This document shows, one piece after another, positions 1-11,133 of a stretch of DNA of 60,097 nucleotides; the first letter of the stretch is position 1; every line of letters starts with the position of its first letter. The stretch is from Bacteroidales bacterium (GTDB taxonomy: Bacteria > Bacteroidota > Bacteroidia > Bacteroidales > UBA932). Location of the stretch: positions 1 to 60,097 of the forward strand of contig JAFZBH010000057.1 in the NCBI GenBank assembly GCA_017561865.1, in the 5' to 3' direction. Under the pieces are notes generated by a model that had not been told where the DNA came from, did not search any database, and worked only from the letters and a program-made list of their open reading frames with translations. The translations under genes and the position numbers were made by a program.

Positions 1-264
1 GACCAGATGGACATCAAGATCTTCGTCGATGCCGACGACGACGACCGCCTGATGCGCGTGATGGCACGCGACATCAGCGAGCGCGGCAAGGACGTCCACT
101 GGGTCATCGAGCGCTACTCGCGCACCGTCAAGCCGATGTACCTCCAGTTCATCGAGCCTAGCAAGCGCTACGCCGACATCATCATCCCGCAGGGCGGACA
201 CAACAGGGTGGCCATCGACGTGATCACCGCCACCATCGAAAAGTCCCTGAAGGAGCAATTCTAG
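1..264 (+). CDS. udk: Uridine kinase, C-terminal part (5' truncated by window edge)
   Basis: Only the last 87 residues are present; the reading frame is open from base 1, so the start and P-loop lie outside. The visible part matches the end of uridine kinase, which phosphorylates uridine and cytidine in pyrimidine salvage in the cytosol. Recognisable are the [19 protein letters not shown] stretch followed by ERGKD, and the segment IIPQGGHN before the final helix. The stop is followed by only 6 bases before the next start, so the two genes are probably co-transcribed. The family call is confident; little can be said about activity from a fragment. Confidence 0.9.
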   Translation, partial: DQMDIKIFVDADDDDRLMRVMARDISERGKDVHWVIERYSRTVKPMYLQFIEPSKRYADIIIPQGGHNRVAIDVITATIEKSLKEQF

Positions 265-270
265 CACCCC

Positions 271-1005
271 GTGCGCCGGCTCTCCCAGGAAGAAAAGGCA
301 GGCATCTACACCACCGTGATCGTCCATCTCGCGGTGGTGATTGTGTTGCTGCTGGCCGGGCTGGACTGGTCCCTCCGCAGCGAAAACAGTTTCGTGCTGG
401 ACTTTTCCAAACTGGAAGAGAAGGAGCGCCTGCAGGAAGAAGTCGAACGCCTGCAGAAGGAGGCGGAATTCAAGGAAAGCATCAGTCAGAAGCTACAGCG
501 CGAAATCGACGCCGCACCGCCCGTACGGGGCGTAGCCGTAGACCGCGCCGCCCTCAAGGACGACCGCGGGACCGACGCCGAGCAGCTCTATAAAGACGCC
601 CAGCGCCTCCAGGAAGAGCTTGCCCGGGGCTACGAAGTCAAGCAGGACGACTTTGTCGCCGATCCGGGGACGGTCATTCCCAAACAGGAGGAGGCCAAGA
701 AGCAGGACACGCCCGTCTATAGCGGCCCGTCCGTCGTTTCCTATTATCTGGAAGGCCGCAAGGCCAGCAAACTCCCCATTCCGGCCTACCGTTGCCTGGG
801 TGCCGGGCAGGTCACCGTGCTGATCACGGTGGATCCCGGCGGAACCGTCATAGGCGCCAAGGTCGATGACGCCGTCTCGTCGAAGGACGGCTGCCTGCGG
901 AGTTTCGCAGTCCGCGCCGCCCGCCTTTCGAAATTCTCCGCCAAGGCCGACGCCCCCGCCAAACAGGCCGGCAACATCGTCTACGAATTCATCGCCCAGT
1001 ACTGA
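271..1005 (+). CDS. TonB-like energy transducer protein
   Basis: The protein has 244 residues and starts at GTG 271. A short basic N-terminus leads into one membrane segment (about residues 13-31), then a charged Glu/Lys/Gln-rich region predicted as coiled coil (about 45-75), a Pro/Lys linker, and a C-terminal domain (about 160-244) with VTVLITVDPGGTVIGAKV, resembling the TonB C-terminal fold. TonB proteins span the periplasm and pass inner-membrane energy to outer-membrane receptors. No exbB or exbD is in the window, so the partner complex must be encoded elsewhere. The architecture is clear, the sequence match is moderate, and a structural rather than energising role is possible. Confidence 0.7.
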   Translation: MRRLSQEEKAGIYTTVIVHLAVVIVLLLAGLDWSLRSENSFVLDFSKLEEKERLQEEVERLQKEAEFKESISQKLQREIDAAPPVRGVAVDRAALKDDRGTDAEQLYKDAQRLQEELARGYEVKQDDFVADPGTVIPKQEEAKKQDTPVYSGPSVVSYYLEGRKASKLPIPAYRCLGAGQVTVLITVDPGGTVIGAKVDDAVSSKDGCLRSFAVRAARLSKFSAKADAPAKQAGNIVYEFIAQY

Positions 1006-1505
1006 TGAGGACACCCGCTCTAATGAAGGTGATGCACTTTCGGAGTATCGCAGCGACAATCCTGCTTTTGTGCTGCCTGGCATCGGGAGCACAGGCGCAG
1101 GAGAATGGCCGTGGTCTTGGTATAATCTTGGAGGGTTTTGCCGGCTCGGGCTCAGGTGCGGGGGCCGTTATTGGCTATCATTTCGGTCAACATTTTTTTA
1201 CGGGTGCCGGCGTGAGCATCCAGTACTCTCCTGATACTTTTCTCATTCCGGTATTCGCCGATGCACGCATCACTTTCGGGAACAGCCTGTGGTCACCCAG
1301 CGCCGGGGTCGGGGCAGGTTTCCTCGCCGGCGCCATGAGCCTCAAGGCCGAAATGGACAAAACGATCCGTCCGTATGCATCCATAACCCTGGGCCTCCGA
1401 AGGCGCGAATTGGGCGCTGAAGGCAATGGATCCCTGTGGCTGGGTGTCTGCGGCGAGATGGCCGAGACACTGTTGCTGTCGTTGCGCATCGGCTATGGAT
1501 TCTGA
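1005..1505 (+). CDS. Small secreted protein, possible outer-membrane beta-barrel
   Basis: A 166-residue protein of unknown function. The ATG at 1005 shares a base with the upstream stop (TGATG), which suggests translational coupling; ATG 1023 is an alternative. Either start gives a signal peptide ending around SGAQAQ. The mature part is rich in Gly, Ala and aromatic residues with short alternating stretches (GAVIGYHFGQHFF, YASITLGLRRRE) and ends in RIGYGF, a terminal aromatic typical of outer-membrane barrels. That makes a small 8-strand barrel plausible, but no family was recognised. It follows the TonB-like gene and may share its transcript. Confidence 0.6.
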   Translation: MRTPALMKVMHFRSIAATILLLCCLASGAQAQENGRGLGIILEGFAGSGSGAGAVIGYHFGQHFFTGAGVSIQYSPDTFLIPVFADARITFGNSLWSPSAGVGAGFLAGAMSLKAEMDKTIRPYASITLGLRRRELGAEGNGSLWLGVCGEMAETLLLSLRIGYGF

Positions 1506-1567
1506 TTATTTGCGAAGGATTTTCCAAGCAGGACTTCGGAGCGAAGCAGGGCCCATTTTTCGACACG

Positions 1568-1599
1568 AAAAAAAGGGGCCCTTCCTGGTAGGACCCCCT
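1568..1599 (-). terminator. Intrinsic terminator-like hairpin on the minus strand
   Basis: Read on the minus strand, AGGGG (1599-1595) and CCCCT (1578-1574) form a stem strengthened by an inner TCC/GGA pairing, followed by seven T (1574-1568). No minus-strand gene lies immediately upstream of it. Confidence 0.45.
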
Positions 1600-1751
1600 G
1601 AAAAACCAATTATTAACCGTTAGTATCCAGGATATTGTTCAAGGTTAGGATTGCTTGATATTGCATCTCAAAGGTAAGAAGAGCGCCTGATACTTTTGTC
1701 GAATTTGGTACTGAATAGGTGGAAAATCGTCCTGAATCCCGGAAAATAGTG

Positions 1752-1759
1752 TATTTTTG
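1752..1759 (+). promoter_or_regulatory. -7 promoter element TATTTTTG
   Basis: Matches the Bacteroidota -7 consensus TAnnTTTG. It lies 20 bases before ATG 1780 of the AraC-type regulator. No clear -33 TTTG partner was found. Confidence 0.55.
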
Positions 1760-1779
1760 TACGATAATCCATCCGAACG

Positions 1780-4632
1780 ATGATTCCACGCCGCCTGTCC
1801 ATCCTAATTTTTCTCCTGCTCGCCCAGGCGGCCGCCGCACAGCCGCCCCACACCTTCACCCGATACGGCCGGGAGAACAACTTCACCGGATCCACGGTCG
1901 AAGATATGACGCAGGACAGCCACGGACAGCTCTGGCTGGCCACCTGGGGCGGACTGTACTCCTTCGACGGGCGGACCTTCCGGAATTATCTGACCGGCAA
2001 CCCGGCAGACCGTGACAATCCGCGCAGCAACCACTTCCTGGACGTGGAAATCCTCGACAGCGGCGAGATCCTGGCCGTCTCGTACGACAACCGACTCTAC
2101 CGGCTCAATCCCGACACCCGCACCCTGGAACTCCCCGACCCGCGGGGACAGAACATCCAGGCGATGTTCCGGCCCTCGCAGGAAGAACTGTACTTCCTGA
2201 CCACCGACGGCGAGATGCTGGATGCGTCGTTCTCATCCTTCTGCCGGATCCGGAGCGACGCCACCGTCCGTGCGATGATCAGCCGGCCGGACGGCGAGGC
2301 GTGGATCCTGACCGACAAGGGCATCTACCGGGGCAAGCGCCTGGCCGGCGACAGTCCGGCCTTCTGCGTCGAAGAAGTGGAGGACAATCTGTATATAGGG
2401 TCCTCCGGCGGCGAACTGCTGTGCTATCAGGCCGGCCAGATCAGTCCGGTCCCCACGCAGCTCTCCTCCGACGTCACCTTCATCGCCCGGGTCCCGGACC
2501 GGCCCGAACTGCTGCTCGGCACCGATGCGGGCAGGTTTGAACTCTACAACCTCGACGACGGGACGCACCGTCCCGTCGCCCTGCAGGACGGGTCTGCGGG
2601 AGAAGGCTCCTTCGACGCCCTGAAAGACAAAGAGGGCAACCTGTGGGTCTATTCCGCGCGGGGCAGCCTCAACTGGTACGATCCTCAGACCCGCCGGCTG
2701 GTCCCCTTCCTGGACAAGAACCGCCAGCAGGACTGGAACTCCGAAACAGGCATCACCGCCCTGCTGTCCGACCGCCAGGGCGATCTGTGGATCGGGTCGA
2801 CCTGGGGCGGGCTGGAGCGGGTCGTCTTCCACGCCGACCATTTCAGGCTCAGGGCTTTCGACGAGAGCCGGCAGATCTCCCCGCAGAACAGTGTCCGCGC
2901 CCTGCTGCAGGACGAATCCGGATGGATTTTCGCGGCCACCCGCGACAGCCGTCTCCACCTGCTCGACGAGACGCTCCGCGAGCGGGCCTCCTGGACGCTG
3001 GAGCGCCCCGCCTTCGCCCTCGCCCGCTCCCACGACGGCACCATCTGGGCCGGAACGAGAGGGGCCGGCCTCGTGGAGATGACGCTCCTGTCCAACGAAC
3101 AGTTCCGCTACAGCCAGATTCCCCATCCGCGCGACGAACTCTTCTACGGACCCAGCAGCAACAATATCTGGTCCCTGCTCGAAGATGATTCCCACCGGCT
3201 GTGGATGGGCACCTACGACGACGGCGTGTCCTATCTGGACCTGGACTCCGCCGACCGCCCCTTCATCAGCAAGAAGAACCGCCTGAGCTTCCCGACCGAC
3301 CGGCGCAACCGCATCCGCTGCCTTGCATTCGGCCCCGACGGGCGCCTCTATGCGGGCGGCCAGATGGGGCTCTTCGTCTGCGACCAGCCTGCGGGCGAGC
3401 CGGAGGAGATGCATTTCGAGCGCTTTTCCCAAATCCTTGACTACGACATCCAGCATATCCTGTTCACCGCCCGCGGCGAATTGTATGTCTGTTCGTATGG
3501 AGCCGGCCTTCTCCGGCTCGAGAGCGGCGAGCCGGACAGCGCCTTCCGCGCCTGGACGGCTAACGACGGTCTTTTGTCCAACTACACCCTCTCGGCCGTC
3601 GAAGACGCCTCCGGCAACCTCTGGATTGCCACCCAGGCAGGCCTGAACCGCTTCAACCCGCAGACGGGCAGCTTGATCGGATATCCCCACGACCGGCTCG
3701 GCCAGGAACTCCGCTTCAATGAAGGACGCCCCCTGAGGGCACTCGACGGGACGCTCTATTTCAACACGTCCGCCGGCCTTCTCCATTTCAATCCGGAAGA
3801 AATCTCCAACGACGGCTTCGTCCCGGAACTGCTCGTCCAGGCTTTCTACGTCGCAGGGGAACGGCGCGAGGTGGACGAGGACACGCCCGTCGTGGTCCTT
3901 CCCACGGACGGCATCCGCGTGGAGGTGGCCGCCGCAGACCTCAAGGCCCCCGAGCAGGTCCTGTATTCCTACAAACTGGACGGCGCGGACGGGGACTGGG
4001 TGCAGCTCGGCCACCAGACCCTGGTCAGCATCCCGCCGCAGCGCCCCGGACGCTATACCCTGAGGATACGCTCCACCAACGGGGACGGCCTGGCCGTGGA
4101 CAACGAACGTGCCTTCACGATCATCGTCCGCCGCCACTTCTTCGAGTCGATCTGGGCTGGGCTGCTGTATCTGGCCGTCGCCGGAGCCTTCGTCTTCCTG
4201 CTCGCCCGGCCCCGACGGCATGCCCGGAAAGACGGGACCGACGCGGAGCAGCAGACCGAAGACCCGCGCCTTCGCGGCCTGCACGGCGACGACCGCCGCT
4301 TTGTCGAATCCTTCATCCATCTGCTGGAAGAACGGCTCGACGACGGCTCGCTGGATGTCATGCAGATTTGCAACGAACTGAATGTCAGCCGTTCCGTGCT
4401 CTTCGCGAAATGCCGCACCCTGCTTGGCACGACGCCGGCCACCTTCCTGCGCCGCCTGCGGCTCGAACGCGCGCAGGCGCTCATCCGCGAGGGCGGCCGG
4501 ACGATGGCCGACATTTCGTACGCCGTGGGGTTCAACGACCCCCACTATTTCAGCAAGATTTTCCGACAGGAATTCGGGATGACCCCCAAAGAGTACCGCG
4601 ACAACTGCCGACGGGAAGTCAGTCAGCAGTAG
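1780..4632 (+). CDS. Membrane-spanning sensor-regulator: beta-propeller, Y_Y_Y domain, AraC-type HTH
   Basis: A 950-residue one-piece regulator. After a signal-like N-terminus (residues 1-20) come propeller blades with repeated LW-(I/M/L)-(G/A)-T signatures (near residues 52, 336, 474 and 614), a Y_Y_Y immunoglobulin-like domain (about 712-787), one membrane helix (about 788-812) and a cytosolic AraC-type HTH (about 836-940) ending in [20 protein letters not shown]. The layout copies the hybrid two-component systems that control polysaccharide utilisation in Bacteroides, but there is no histidine kinase and no receiver domain. It probably senses a ligand in the periplasm and binds DNA while membrane-anchored. 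Its 3' end overlaps the convergent GH95 gene by 14 bases; that enzyme is a plausible target. The ligand is unknown. Confidence 0.85.
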   Translation: MIPRRLSILIFLLLAQAAAAQPPHTFTRYGRENNFTGSTVEDMTQDSHGQLWLATWGGLYSFDGRTFRNYLTGNPADRDNPRSNHFLDVEILDSGEILAVSYDNRLYRLNPDTRTLELPDPRGQNIQAMFRPSQEELYFLTTDGEMLDASFSSFCRIRSDATVRAMISRPDGEAWILTDKGIYRGKRLAGDSPAFCVEEVEDNLYIGSSGGELLCYQAGQISPVPTQLSSDVTFIARVPDRPELLLGTDAGRFELYNLDDGTHRPVALQDGSAGEGSFDALKDKEGNLWVYSARGSLNWYDPQTRRLVPFLDKNRQQDWNSETGITALLSDRQGDLWIGSTWGGLERVVFHADHFRLRAFDESRQISPQNSVRALLQDESGWIFAATRDSRLHLLDETLRERASWTLERPAFALARSHDGTIWAGTRGAGLVEMTLLSNEQFRYSQIPHPRDELFYGPSSNNIWSLLEDDSHRLWMGTYDDGVSYLDLDSADRPFISKKNRLSFPTDRRNRIRCLAFGPDGRLYAGGQMGLFVCDQPAGEPEEMHFERFSQILDYDIQHILFTARGELYVCSYGAGLLRLESGEPDSAFRAWTANDGLLSNYTLSAVEDASGNLWIATQAGLNRFNPQTGSLIGYPHDRLGQELRFNEGRPLRALDGTLYFNTSAGLLHFNPEEISNDGFVPELLVQAFYVAGERREVDEDTPVVVLPTDGIRVEVAAADLKAPEQVLYSYKLDGADGDWVQLGHQTLVSIPPQRPGRYTLRIRSTNGDGLAVDNERAFTIIVRRHFFESIWAGLLYLAVAGAFVFLLARPRRHARKDGTDAEQQTEDPRLRGLHGDDRRFVESFIHLLEERLDDGSLDVMQICNELNVSRSVLFAKCRTLLGTTPATFLRRLRLERAQALIREGGRTMADISYAVGFNDPHYFSKIFRQEFGMTPKEYRDNCRREVSQQ

Positions 4633-7090
4633 AAGCCCCCTTCAGGACCACCACCTGCCCGGGGACCGTCTCGATGTCATAGAGATGTGCCTCGGGAGCC
4701 ACGAATCCGCGCATCGGCGCCCGCTCGCTGATCAGCGGACGGGAGATTTCCTGCGGGGTGAAAAGCGGGTTGGGATTGGGCCCTTCGGCTTCGCTCAGCG
4801 CGACATCTGCTGTCAGCGCGTCGTAGGAGCGGATGCGGAGGTTCCCCCCGATGGTCGAGCGCAGGCGTGCCTCCACGATGTGGCCATCCTTCCAGACCAG
4901 TTTCTCCAGCACGAAGCCGCCGCGGGCGCGAAGGCCCTCCACACTTCCGTCCTTGAGCGCATCCGGCAGGGCCGGAAGCAGGTGCACGGCCTCGTCGTGG
5001 CTCTGGATGAAGAGCTCGGCGATACCGGCGGTACACCCGAAGTTGCCGTCGATCTGGAACGGCGGATGGGCGTCGAACAGGTTGGGATAAGTCCCTCCCG
5101 CCATACTGAAACGGCGGCCCGGCGTGACCAGCGAAAGCTGGTCCGTGATGAGTTTGAAGGCGTGGTTTCCGTCCAGCATCCGGGCCCAGAGGCAGACCTT
5201 CCAGCCCATCGACCAGCCCGTGGACGGGTCGCCCCGCTGGATGAGCGTGTTGCGCACGCCCTCGGTCAGCACCGGCGTGCGGTAGGGCGAGATCTGATAG
5301 CCCGGATAGAAGCCCCAGAGATGAGATACGTGGCGGTGGTTGTCCTTGGGGTTGTCCCAGTCTTCCCACCACTCCTGCAGCTGCCCGTACTGGCCGATCT
5401 GCATCGGCGGCAGGCGGCGGCGCATCGTCGAGAGCGTGTCGGCGAAAGCCGCGTCACGGCCCAGGATGGCGGCGGCGCGCTCCGTGTTGGTAAACAGGTC
5501 GGTCACGAGCTGGTTGTCCATCGTCACACCGGCGAACATATTGGTCTTCTGGCTGGCCGGCCGGTTTTCCGGCGAGTCGGACGGGACCACCACCAGGTAT
5601 CCCGTATTCGGGTCCTCCACCAGGAAGTCGACGAAGAACTCGGCCGCGCCCTTCATCAGCGGATAGACTTCGGCGAGATACGCCTGGTCCCCGTTGAAGA
5701 GATAGCGGTCCCAGAGGTGCTGGCACAGCCACGCCGCACCGCTCGGCCACAGGCCGCAGTAGGCATAGTCCAGCGCGCCCGTGATGCGCCAGAGGTCGGA
5801 GTTGTGGTGCACCACCCAGCCCCGGCAGCCATACATATAGCGGGCGGTATTGGCTCCCGTCACGGCCAGTTCGCGTATCATCCGAAGCAGCGGCTCGTGC
5901 AACTCCGGCAGGTTGGTCAGCTCCGCCGGCCAGTAATTCATCTCGGTATTGATGTTGGTGGTATAGTTGGCACACCAGGGAGCCATCAGGCTGGCATTCC
6001 AGATGCCCTGCAGGTTGGCCGCCTGCGTGCCCGGCTGCGAGCAGCTGATCAGCAGGTAGCGCCCGAACTGGAAATAAGTCGACACCAGCTGCGCATCGTG
6101 CGTCTGGGAGAAATCCCGGATCCGCTCGTTGATCGGCGCATCGGGCACGCCCGAGGGGGCGAAGGTGAGCTTCACGCGGCCGAACTGCTCCTGATACGCC
6201 GCGATGTGTGCGGCCAATGCCTTGTCGTATTTCTTCGAGGCGTTTTTCAAATAGGCGGCATTCCGCGCGTACGGATCGGCGTTCACCGTCTTGTAGTCCA
6301 CGAAATTGGTCGCCATCGAGATGTGCAGCAACAGCTCCGTGGCCCCGCTGACCTGCAGCGACTCGCCCTTCGGGACCACCTTGCCTCCCTTCGCGCTCAC
6401 GCGGGTGTCATTCACATAGCGGATGGCGCCCGGGATGCCTCCTTTTTCAGCGCCCTTCCCTTCCAGGCGCAACAGGTTCTTCTCCGGCACGCTCATCGTC
6501 ACGTCCTTCATCGGGGTGGTATAGGAAATCTCACAGTCGATCGACTTCGGCCTTGAAGCCGTGATCCTCACGACGATGAGCTGGTCCGGCATCGAGGCGA
6601 AAGCCTCCTCGACATATTCCACGCCGCCCACTTTATAGCTCGTACGCACGACTCCCCGCTCGAGATCCAGCTCGCGCCGGTAGTCCGTCACGTCCCCGCT
6701 GCGGCCCGTAAAGCCGATCTTCACCGATCCGGCGGTCTGATAGGACATCTCCTCGCCCACCGGCGAGAGGAAGTTCTCGTCGCCCAGCCTCTGGGCTTCT
6801 TCATACTCGCCCGCGAAGATCAGGTCACGGACCTTCTGGAGGTTTTTCAGGCCGTTGGGGTTCCAGTTCTCGTAAGGGCCGCCCGTGGAGATGGTCTCCT
6901 CGTTGAGCTGGATCTCCTCGGTTTCGGTGCCGCCGAAGATCATCGCGCCGATGCGCCCGTTGCCGATCGGCCAGGCCTCTTCCCAGATGGAAGCGGGCTT
7001 GTCGAACCAAATCACGTTGTCGGGGGTCTGAGCGTACAGGCCGGAAACAACCGCCAGGGCGCCCAGGAGCAGGGTTGTCAGTTTTCTCAT
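4619..7090 (-). CDS. Glycoside hydrolase family 95, alpha-L-fucosidase
   Basis: An 823-residue secreted enzyme with signal peptide [20 protein letters not shown]. The N-terminal domain starts with [19 protein letters not shown], the family 95 signature. Catalytic-region motifs are visible: [10 protein letters not shown] (about residue 376), LQEWWEDWD (about 570, containing the presumed general acid Glu) and [10 protein letters not shown] (about 676, containing the Asp that positions water). Family 95 enzymes hydrolyse alpha-1,2-linked fucose from host glycans, or L-galactose from plant glycans, with inversion. It is the last gene of an rlmH / histidine kinase / GH95 run, with its ATG overlapping the kinase stop by 4 bases. 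Family assignment is firm; the exact linkage is not. Confidence 0.93.
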   Translation of the reverse strand: MRKLTTLLLGALAVVSGLYAQTPDNVIWFDKPASIWEEAWPIGNGRIGAMIFGGTETEEIQLNEETISTGGPYENWNPNGLKNLQKVRDLIFAGEYEEAQRLGDENFLSPVGEEMSYQTAGSVKIGFTGRSGDVTDYRRELDLERGVVRTSYKVGGVEYVEEAFASMPDQLIVVRITASRPKSIDCEISYTTPMKDVTMSVPEKNLLRLEGKGAEKGGIPGAIRYVNDTRVSAKGGKVVPKGESLQVSGATELLLHISMATNFVDYKTVNADPYARNAAYLKNASKKYDKALAAHIAAYQEQFGRVKLTFAPSGVPDAPINERIRDFSQTHDAQLVSTYFQFGRYLLISCSQPGTQAANLQGIWNASLMAPWCANYTTNINTEMNYWPAELTNLPELHEPLLRMIRELAVTGANTARYMYGCRGWVVHHNSDLWRITGALDYAYCGLWPSGAAWLCQHLWDRYLFNGDQAYLAEVYPLMKGAAEFFVDFLVEDPNTGYLVVVPSDSPENRPASQKTNMFAGVTMDNQLVTDLFTNTERAAAILGRDAAFADTLSTMRRRLPPMQIGQYGQLQEWWEDWDNPKDNHRHVSHLWGFYPGYQISPYRTPVLTEGVRNTLIQRGDPSTGWSMGWKVCLWARMLDGNHAFKLITDQLSLVTPGRRFSMAGGTYPNLFDAHPPFQIDGNFGCTAGIAELFIQSHDEAVHLLPALPDALKDGSVEGLRARGGFVLEKLVWKDGHIVEARLRSTIGGNLRIRSYDALTADVALSEAEGPNPNPLFTPQEISRPLISERAPMRGFVAPEAHLYDIETVPGQVVVLKGASTAD

Positions 7091-10000
7091 ATGGAAGGAG
7101 ATGGATGATTGTCAGGATAGTGAACCGTGAAGCAGGCGCCGCCGAGGGTGAAGGAGCGGGAATACGAAATCGAGGCGCCGCAGCGCTCCAGGATGCTCCG
7201 GCTGATGGCCAGGCCGAGCCCGGACCCGCCGTTCTTGGTAGTGAAGTTCGGCGTGAACAGTTTCTCGACGTTCTCTTCCGACACGCCGGGACCGTTGTCC
7301 TCCACGACAATGTCCCAGAAACCGTCCTCGACGCTCTTGCGCAGCGACACCATCACGCGGCCGTCCGGCTGCTCGCCGATGGCCTGCACGGCATTGCCCA
7401 GCAGGTTCACGAACACACGGGTGAGCTGCGGCTTGGGCCCGTCCACCACCACGTCGGAGAGGCCAAGGTAGTCGAAGGTGATGTTCTCGCGGTTGTCGAA
7501 CATCGATATCTCCTCCTGCAGGAGCTTGTCCAGCGCGATGGGCGCAGGCTCTTCGGTATAGAGTTTGGCGAAGGTCGAGAACTCGTTCGCCGTGTCGGTG
7601 AGGATGTCGATATGGTCCAGGATCACGCGGCTGGCCTCCTCGAAGCGGTCCTGCCAGGCCGGGTCGCCTTTCTGCTTGAGTCGGATGACGCGCTGAAGCT
7701 GCAGCTTCATCGGCGTGAGCGGGTTCTTGATCTCGTGCGCCACCTGACGCGCCATTCCGCTCCACGCCTTGTCGCGCTCGGCCTGTGCCAGCTTGCGGGA
7801 GCTCTCGGACAGCTCCGTCACCATACGGTTGTAGGCCTGCACGATGGAGGAAATCTCGTCGTCCCGGTCGTAGTCGATGTACTCCAGCGACCCGAGGTCG
7901 GCGCTGGCCATCTTGGAACTCATCTCGCTCAGGGGCTTGAACATCCGGTCCACGATGCGCGACACCATGAAGAGCGCCATCAGCAGGAACAGCAGGAACA
8001 GCGAGATGATCGTCAGCGAGTGCATCACCGCATCCTCCTCGAAGTCATAGGTCTCCTCATTATAAGGCGAACACAGGATGGCCACCATCGAACCGTCCTC
8101 GGCGAACAGCGGCGCATACATACTGTAGAACTTCTGCCGCCCGAGGCGCTCCTGCTGGATGTAATGGCGGCGGTTGCGGTACATAATGTTGTAGTAGGCG
8201 TTGCCGTCCATCCGGTCCGCCACCATCAGCTGTTCGAAGATCATCGGGGTCGTGGTCATCAGCAGGCGGCCGTCCGGCGTATAGAGGGTGATGTCGGAGC
8301 CCGTCTCGCCGCCCACCTGTTCGATCAGCACGCGCAGCGACTGCCAGTTCACCCCGTTCTCGCTTCCCGCGTCCTGCAGACCGGCATCCATCATCGCCAC
8401 GATCGAGCTGATCTTGTCGGACATCGCTCCCTGGCGGTTGCTGTTGTTGCGCGTGTAGACGAAGAGCACGCTTACCAGAGCCATCGCCAGCAGGGTGAGC
8501 AGCAACGAAGCGAGCAGCACCCCGGAGATCCGGGACTTGAAATAGGACTGCTGGAAGACCGGCGCCTTGGGCTGGCGCAGGACCACCACCGAGAGGATCA
8601 GGAAAGAGAACAGCGCGACCAGGATCCCGGCCATGATGTAGGACAGCACGCCCACGCTCGCGCGGGAGATCACGACGGCCTCGCCCTCGCCCACCACATA
8701 GAGGAAATGGGTATAGCCGTCCGTCTGGGAGCGTCCGCTCTCGGAGGCGTACAGCAACACGTACAGGTCGTCGTCCACCCGTGTCGGATACGGATAATTG
8801 CCCTTGTAGGCCTTGAGATCCCGGCCTGAATACCGCGCATAGGAATAGCCCGAAGGCAGGTTCACCTGCCCCGGCGCCGAGAAACCGAATATGCCGGCGT
8901 AGCCCCGGCTGCCGCGGCTCTCCCGCTGCTCGAGGCGCACCATCACGCGGGACACTTCCCCGTCGTCGGACAGGTAGAAGAAGACGCCCACGTAATACGG
9001 CCGGCCATTCTCATGGTGGGCGTGCAGGAAGCGGGAATTGTCCGCGATCGGCACCCCGTCCTGGACAATGCCGTTGAATTCGGCGGCGGCTTCCCGGGAA
9101 TCGTTATAGCGGTTATAAACCCGGGCGGTGACCAGATAGTCCCGGTCGGAGCCCGAGAAATAATAGTCTGAAATGCGGCTCTGGATCGACTGTTCGGTGC
9201 CCTGGAAATGCGAGAGCGCCGAGATGATCATGTCGTCGGCGATCTGCGCCTCGATCCGACGCAGGCGCAGTTCCAGCGAGATGTCGCGGTCGAACGACAG
9301 GCGGTTCGCCAGCAGGCCCAGGCGGTCCTGTTCCTTGCGGAAGCCGAGCACGCCGGTGGTCACGACCAGATACACTGCCACCAGCACCGCGTACAGCACA
9401 CGGCCCGACAGCGAGAAGGCGTCGAACCGGCGGCCGTCCCGGCGCGACAGCGCGGGAGCGGCAAGCTGCAGCAGCAGCGGCACGCTGACAAGCAGCGTGA
9501 TGAAGGACACGTGGACGATGATGCAGAAAGGCGACAGCTGCCCGAGTTTATACAACTCCAGCGAGAAGCCGGAATTGAGCGCGATGCTGCGCAGGGCCGC
9601 CTGCGAATACAGGATCACGCCCGCGACGAGCACCAGCACCCCGGCGAGCACGACCCGGCGGCGCGAGGGCCTGTCCATCCACGCCCAGATCTCCCGGCGG
9701 ACCATATAGGCGCAGCCGGAGACCATCAGGATGGCCAGGTTGATGAGGATCACCGCGCCCAGCGAATAGAGCACGTCGCCGCCCGCATACAGGATCGGAG
9801 AGAAGATCAGCACCCGGCTGCGCGAGAAACGTCCCCAGAAATACAGACCCGAGAGCAGGACGAGCACCCCCGTGGCCACGAAACGGAAACGCGGCAGCGT
9901 CCGGTCCGCCGACAGATAAAGCAGGAATGCCGCCAGAATCATCGCCACGGCCACCCAGAGCAGCGGCGAGGCGTCCCGGCCCGTCGGAGCGAGCGAGTCC

Positions 10001-10614
10001 GCCAGGATCTTGAACTGGGGCCTTCCCTGCACGGTCACGGCGGAACCGCCGCTGGCCGAAACCGGCCGGATGGAGAAACGCGTCGACAGCCGCAGGCGGC
10101 GGTTGGACCATCCCCCCCGGCTCATCGGCATCCCGTCGATCACCTCCACGCCGGCAATCACCCGCACGTCACCTTCTCCCGCCGACTTGGCCAGGTACCA
10201 GCGCGTGCCCAGGCTGTAGAATCCCAGCGAATCCGTTATCTGCAGGAGCGGCGATTCCGCCGCGATCCGCGGATCGGCCACGAACGGGACCAGTACCCGC
10301 CGGACGAGGTTGTCGTTGGAAATCGGGAATTCGTGGCACCAGGACTGCAGGGTGTCGCTGCAATAGCGGTACACCACCATATCCTGCGGCAACCCGTCCA
10401 GCGAAAGCCACTGGGACGGGTCCTGCGAGAGCGCCTTGGCGATGAATCCGTCCAGCTGGGTGGCCCGCCTTTCGAGCATGCGCTCCACGCGACGCGCCTC
10501 CCGGCTGCTGTCGCCCGGCGCCTGCGTGTCCCGCAGCGAGCCGATGAGCAGCGCCGCGCCGACCACGAGCAGAGCCGCGGCCAGCCATTCCCTTGTATTC
10601 CTGGACAGTTTCAT
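7087..10614 (-). CDS. NtrY-like multi-pass sensor histidine kinase
   Basis: A 1175-residue membrane kinase. An N-terminal helix (about 10-28) and a periplasmic region precede several transmembrane helices (about 200-420), a second extracytoplasmic part, more helices, and a HAMP-like linker after [15 protein letters not shown]. The kinase core shows the H box [13 protein letters not shown] (phospho-acceptor His about 960), N box [12 protein letters not shown]1 box VEDNGPGV and G2 box GSGLGLAIS. This order and the PLTPMKL motif resemble NtrY-type kinases. No response regulator is nearby, so it is an orphan here. It overlaps rlmH upstream and the GH95 gene downstream by 4 bases each. Its signal is unknown; a glycan or envelope signal would fit the neighbour but is inference. 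Confidence 0.88.
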   Translation of the reverse strand: MKLSRNTREWLAAALLVVGAALLIGSLRDTQAPGDSSREARRVERMLERRATQLDGFIAKALSQDPSQWLSLDGLPQDMVVYRYCSDTLQSWCHEFPISNDNLVRRVLVPFVADPRIAAESPLLQITDSLGFYSLGTRWYLAKSAGEGDVRVIAGVEVIDGMPMSRGGWSNRRLRLSTRFSIRPVSASGGSAVTVQGRPQFKILADSLAPTGRDASPLLWVAVAMILAAFLLYLSADRTLPRFRFVATGVLVLLSGLYFWGRFSRSRVLIFSPILYAGGDVLYSLGAVILINLAILMVSGCAYMVRREIWAWMDRPSRRRVVLAGVLVLVAGVILYSQAALRSIALNSGFSLELYKLGQLSPFCIIVHVSFITLLVSVPLLLQLAAPALSRRDGRRFDAFSLSGRVLYAVLVAVYLVVTTGVLGFRKEQDRLGLLANRLSFDRDISLELRLRRIEAQIADDMIISALSHFQGTEQSIQSRISDYYFSGSDRDYLVTARVYNRYNDSREAAAEFNGIVQDGVPIADNSRFLHAHHENGRPYYVGVFFYLSDDGEVSRVMVRLEQRESRGSRGYAGIFGFSAPGQVNLPSGYSYARYSGRDLKAYKGNYPYPTRVDDDLYVLLYASESGRSQTDGYTHFLYVVGEGEAVVISRASVGVLSYIMAGILVALFSFLILSVVVLRQPKAPVFQQSYFKSRISGVLLASLLLTLLAMALVSVLFVYTRNNSNRQGAMSDKISSIVAMMDAGLQDAGSENGVNWQSLRVLIEQVGGETGSDITLYTPDGRLLMTTTPMIFEQLMVADRMDGNAYYNIMYRNRRHYIQQERLGRQKFYSMYAPLFAEDGSMVAILCSPYNEETYDFEEDAVMHSLTIISLFLLFLLMALFMVSRIVDRMFKPLSEMSSKMASADLGSLEYIDYDRDDEISSIVQAYNRMVTELSESSRKLAQAERDKAWSGMARQVAHEIKNPLTPMKLQLQRVIRLKQKGDPAWQDRFEEASRVILDHIDILTDTANEFSTFAKLYTEEPAPIALDKLLQEEISMFDNRENITFDYLGLSDVVVDGPKPQLTRVFVNLLGNAVQAIGEQPDGRVMVSLRKSVEDGFWDIVVEDNGPGVSEENVEKLFTPNFTTKNGGSGLGLAISRSILERCGASISYSRSFTLGGACFTVHYPDNHPSPSI

Positions 10615-11084
10615 TCGTGATGGTAGGGCTCACCCCGCAGGATGGTGAAAGCCCGGTAAAGCTGTTCTGCAAAAATCGTTCTCACCAGCTGGTGCGAAAA
10701 AGTCATCTGCGAAAGCGACAGTTTTCCGTCGGCGCGTGCATACACCGCCTCCGAAAAACCGTAGGCCCCGCCGATGACGAACACCAGGTCCCGGCCCGAA
10801 TGCGACAGGCGGCCTTCCAGCCAGCGGGCGAACTCGACGGAGCGCTGCTGCTTTCCCCGCTCGTCGAGCAGCACCACTTCGTCCGACGGGGCGAGCTGGC
10901 GAAGGATCAGTTCCCCCTCCCGCTGCTTGATCTGCTCCCGGTCCAGCGCGGACACGCCCTTCAGTTCGGGAATCTCCTTCAGCGTGAAAGGCACGTAATG
11001 CCCGATCCGGGAGACATAGGTCTCCAGGCCGTCCCGCACCCAGGGAATGTCGGTCTTTCCGACCGTGACCAAACTGATTCGCAT
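10611..11084 (-). CDS. rlmH: 23S rRNA (pseudouridine1915-N3)-methyltransferase RlmH
   Basis: The 157-residue protein starts at MRISLVTVGKTD. RlmH is a SPOUT methyltransferase that methylates pseudouridine 1915 of 23S rRNA in assembled ribosomes. The open frame continues upstream, but ATG 11084 gives the usual family length and lies 7 bases after a promoter element. Seen motifs are LLDERGKQQRSVEFARWL, the SAM-binding FVIGGAYGFSEAV, and the C-terminal HQLVRTIFAEQLYRAFTI ending EPYHHE. It is the first gene of an operon with the histidine kinase and the GH95 enzyme. Confidence 0.95.
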   Translation of the reverse strand: MRISLVTVGKTDIPWVRDGLETYVSRIGHYVPFTLKEIPELKGVSALDREQIKQREGELILRQLAPSDEVVLLDERGKQQRSVEFARWLEGRLSHSGRDLVFVIGGAYGFSEAVYARADGKLSLSQMTFSHQLVRTIFAEQLYRAFTILRGEPYHHE

Positions 11085-11091
11085 ACAACTA

Positions 11092-11099
11092 CAAATATA
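11092..11099 (-). promoter_or_regulatory. -7 promoter element TATATTTG for rlmH
   Basis: TATATTTG on the minus strand ends 7 bases before ATG 11084, so the transcript would have almost no leader. Confidence 0.6.
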
Positions 11100-11133
11100 A
11101 TAACGTGGCTCGGATTTTGCAATCATTTCGGCC

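Larger units (their letters stand above)
1506..1779. other. Intergenic stretch before the AraC-type regulator
   Basis: These 274 bases are AT-richer than their flanks and carry no convincing gene. They contain a hairpin with a T-run reading leftwards (1568-1599) and a TAnnTTTG promoter element for the next gene (1752-1759). A short leftward reading frame ending near 1613 matches nothing recognised. Confidence 0.5.

Noticed and set aside
1613..1840. Leftward open frame as a possible decayed SusD-like C-terminus
   Set aside because: No recognisable motif, it overlaps the promoter and start of the AraC-type gene, and nothing upstream continues it.
2233..4545. Long antisense open frame opposite the AraC-type regulator
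   Set aside because: High-GC codon bias leaves long open antisense frames; the sequence has no domain and sits entirely under a well-supported gene. The same reasoning applies to the long antisense frames at 4685-6556, 28762-31155, 34921-36753, 40432-42447 and 51051-52793.
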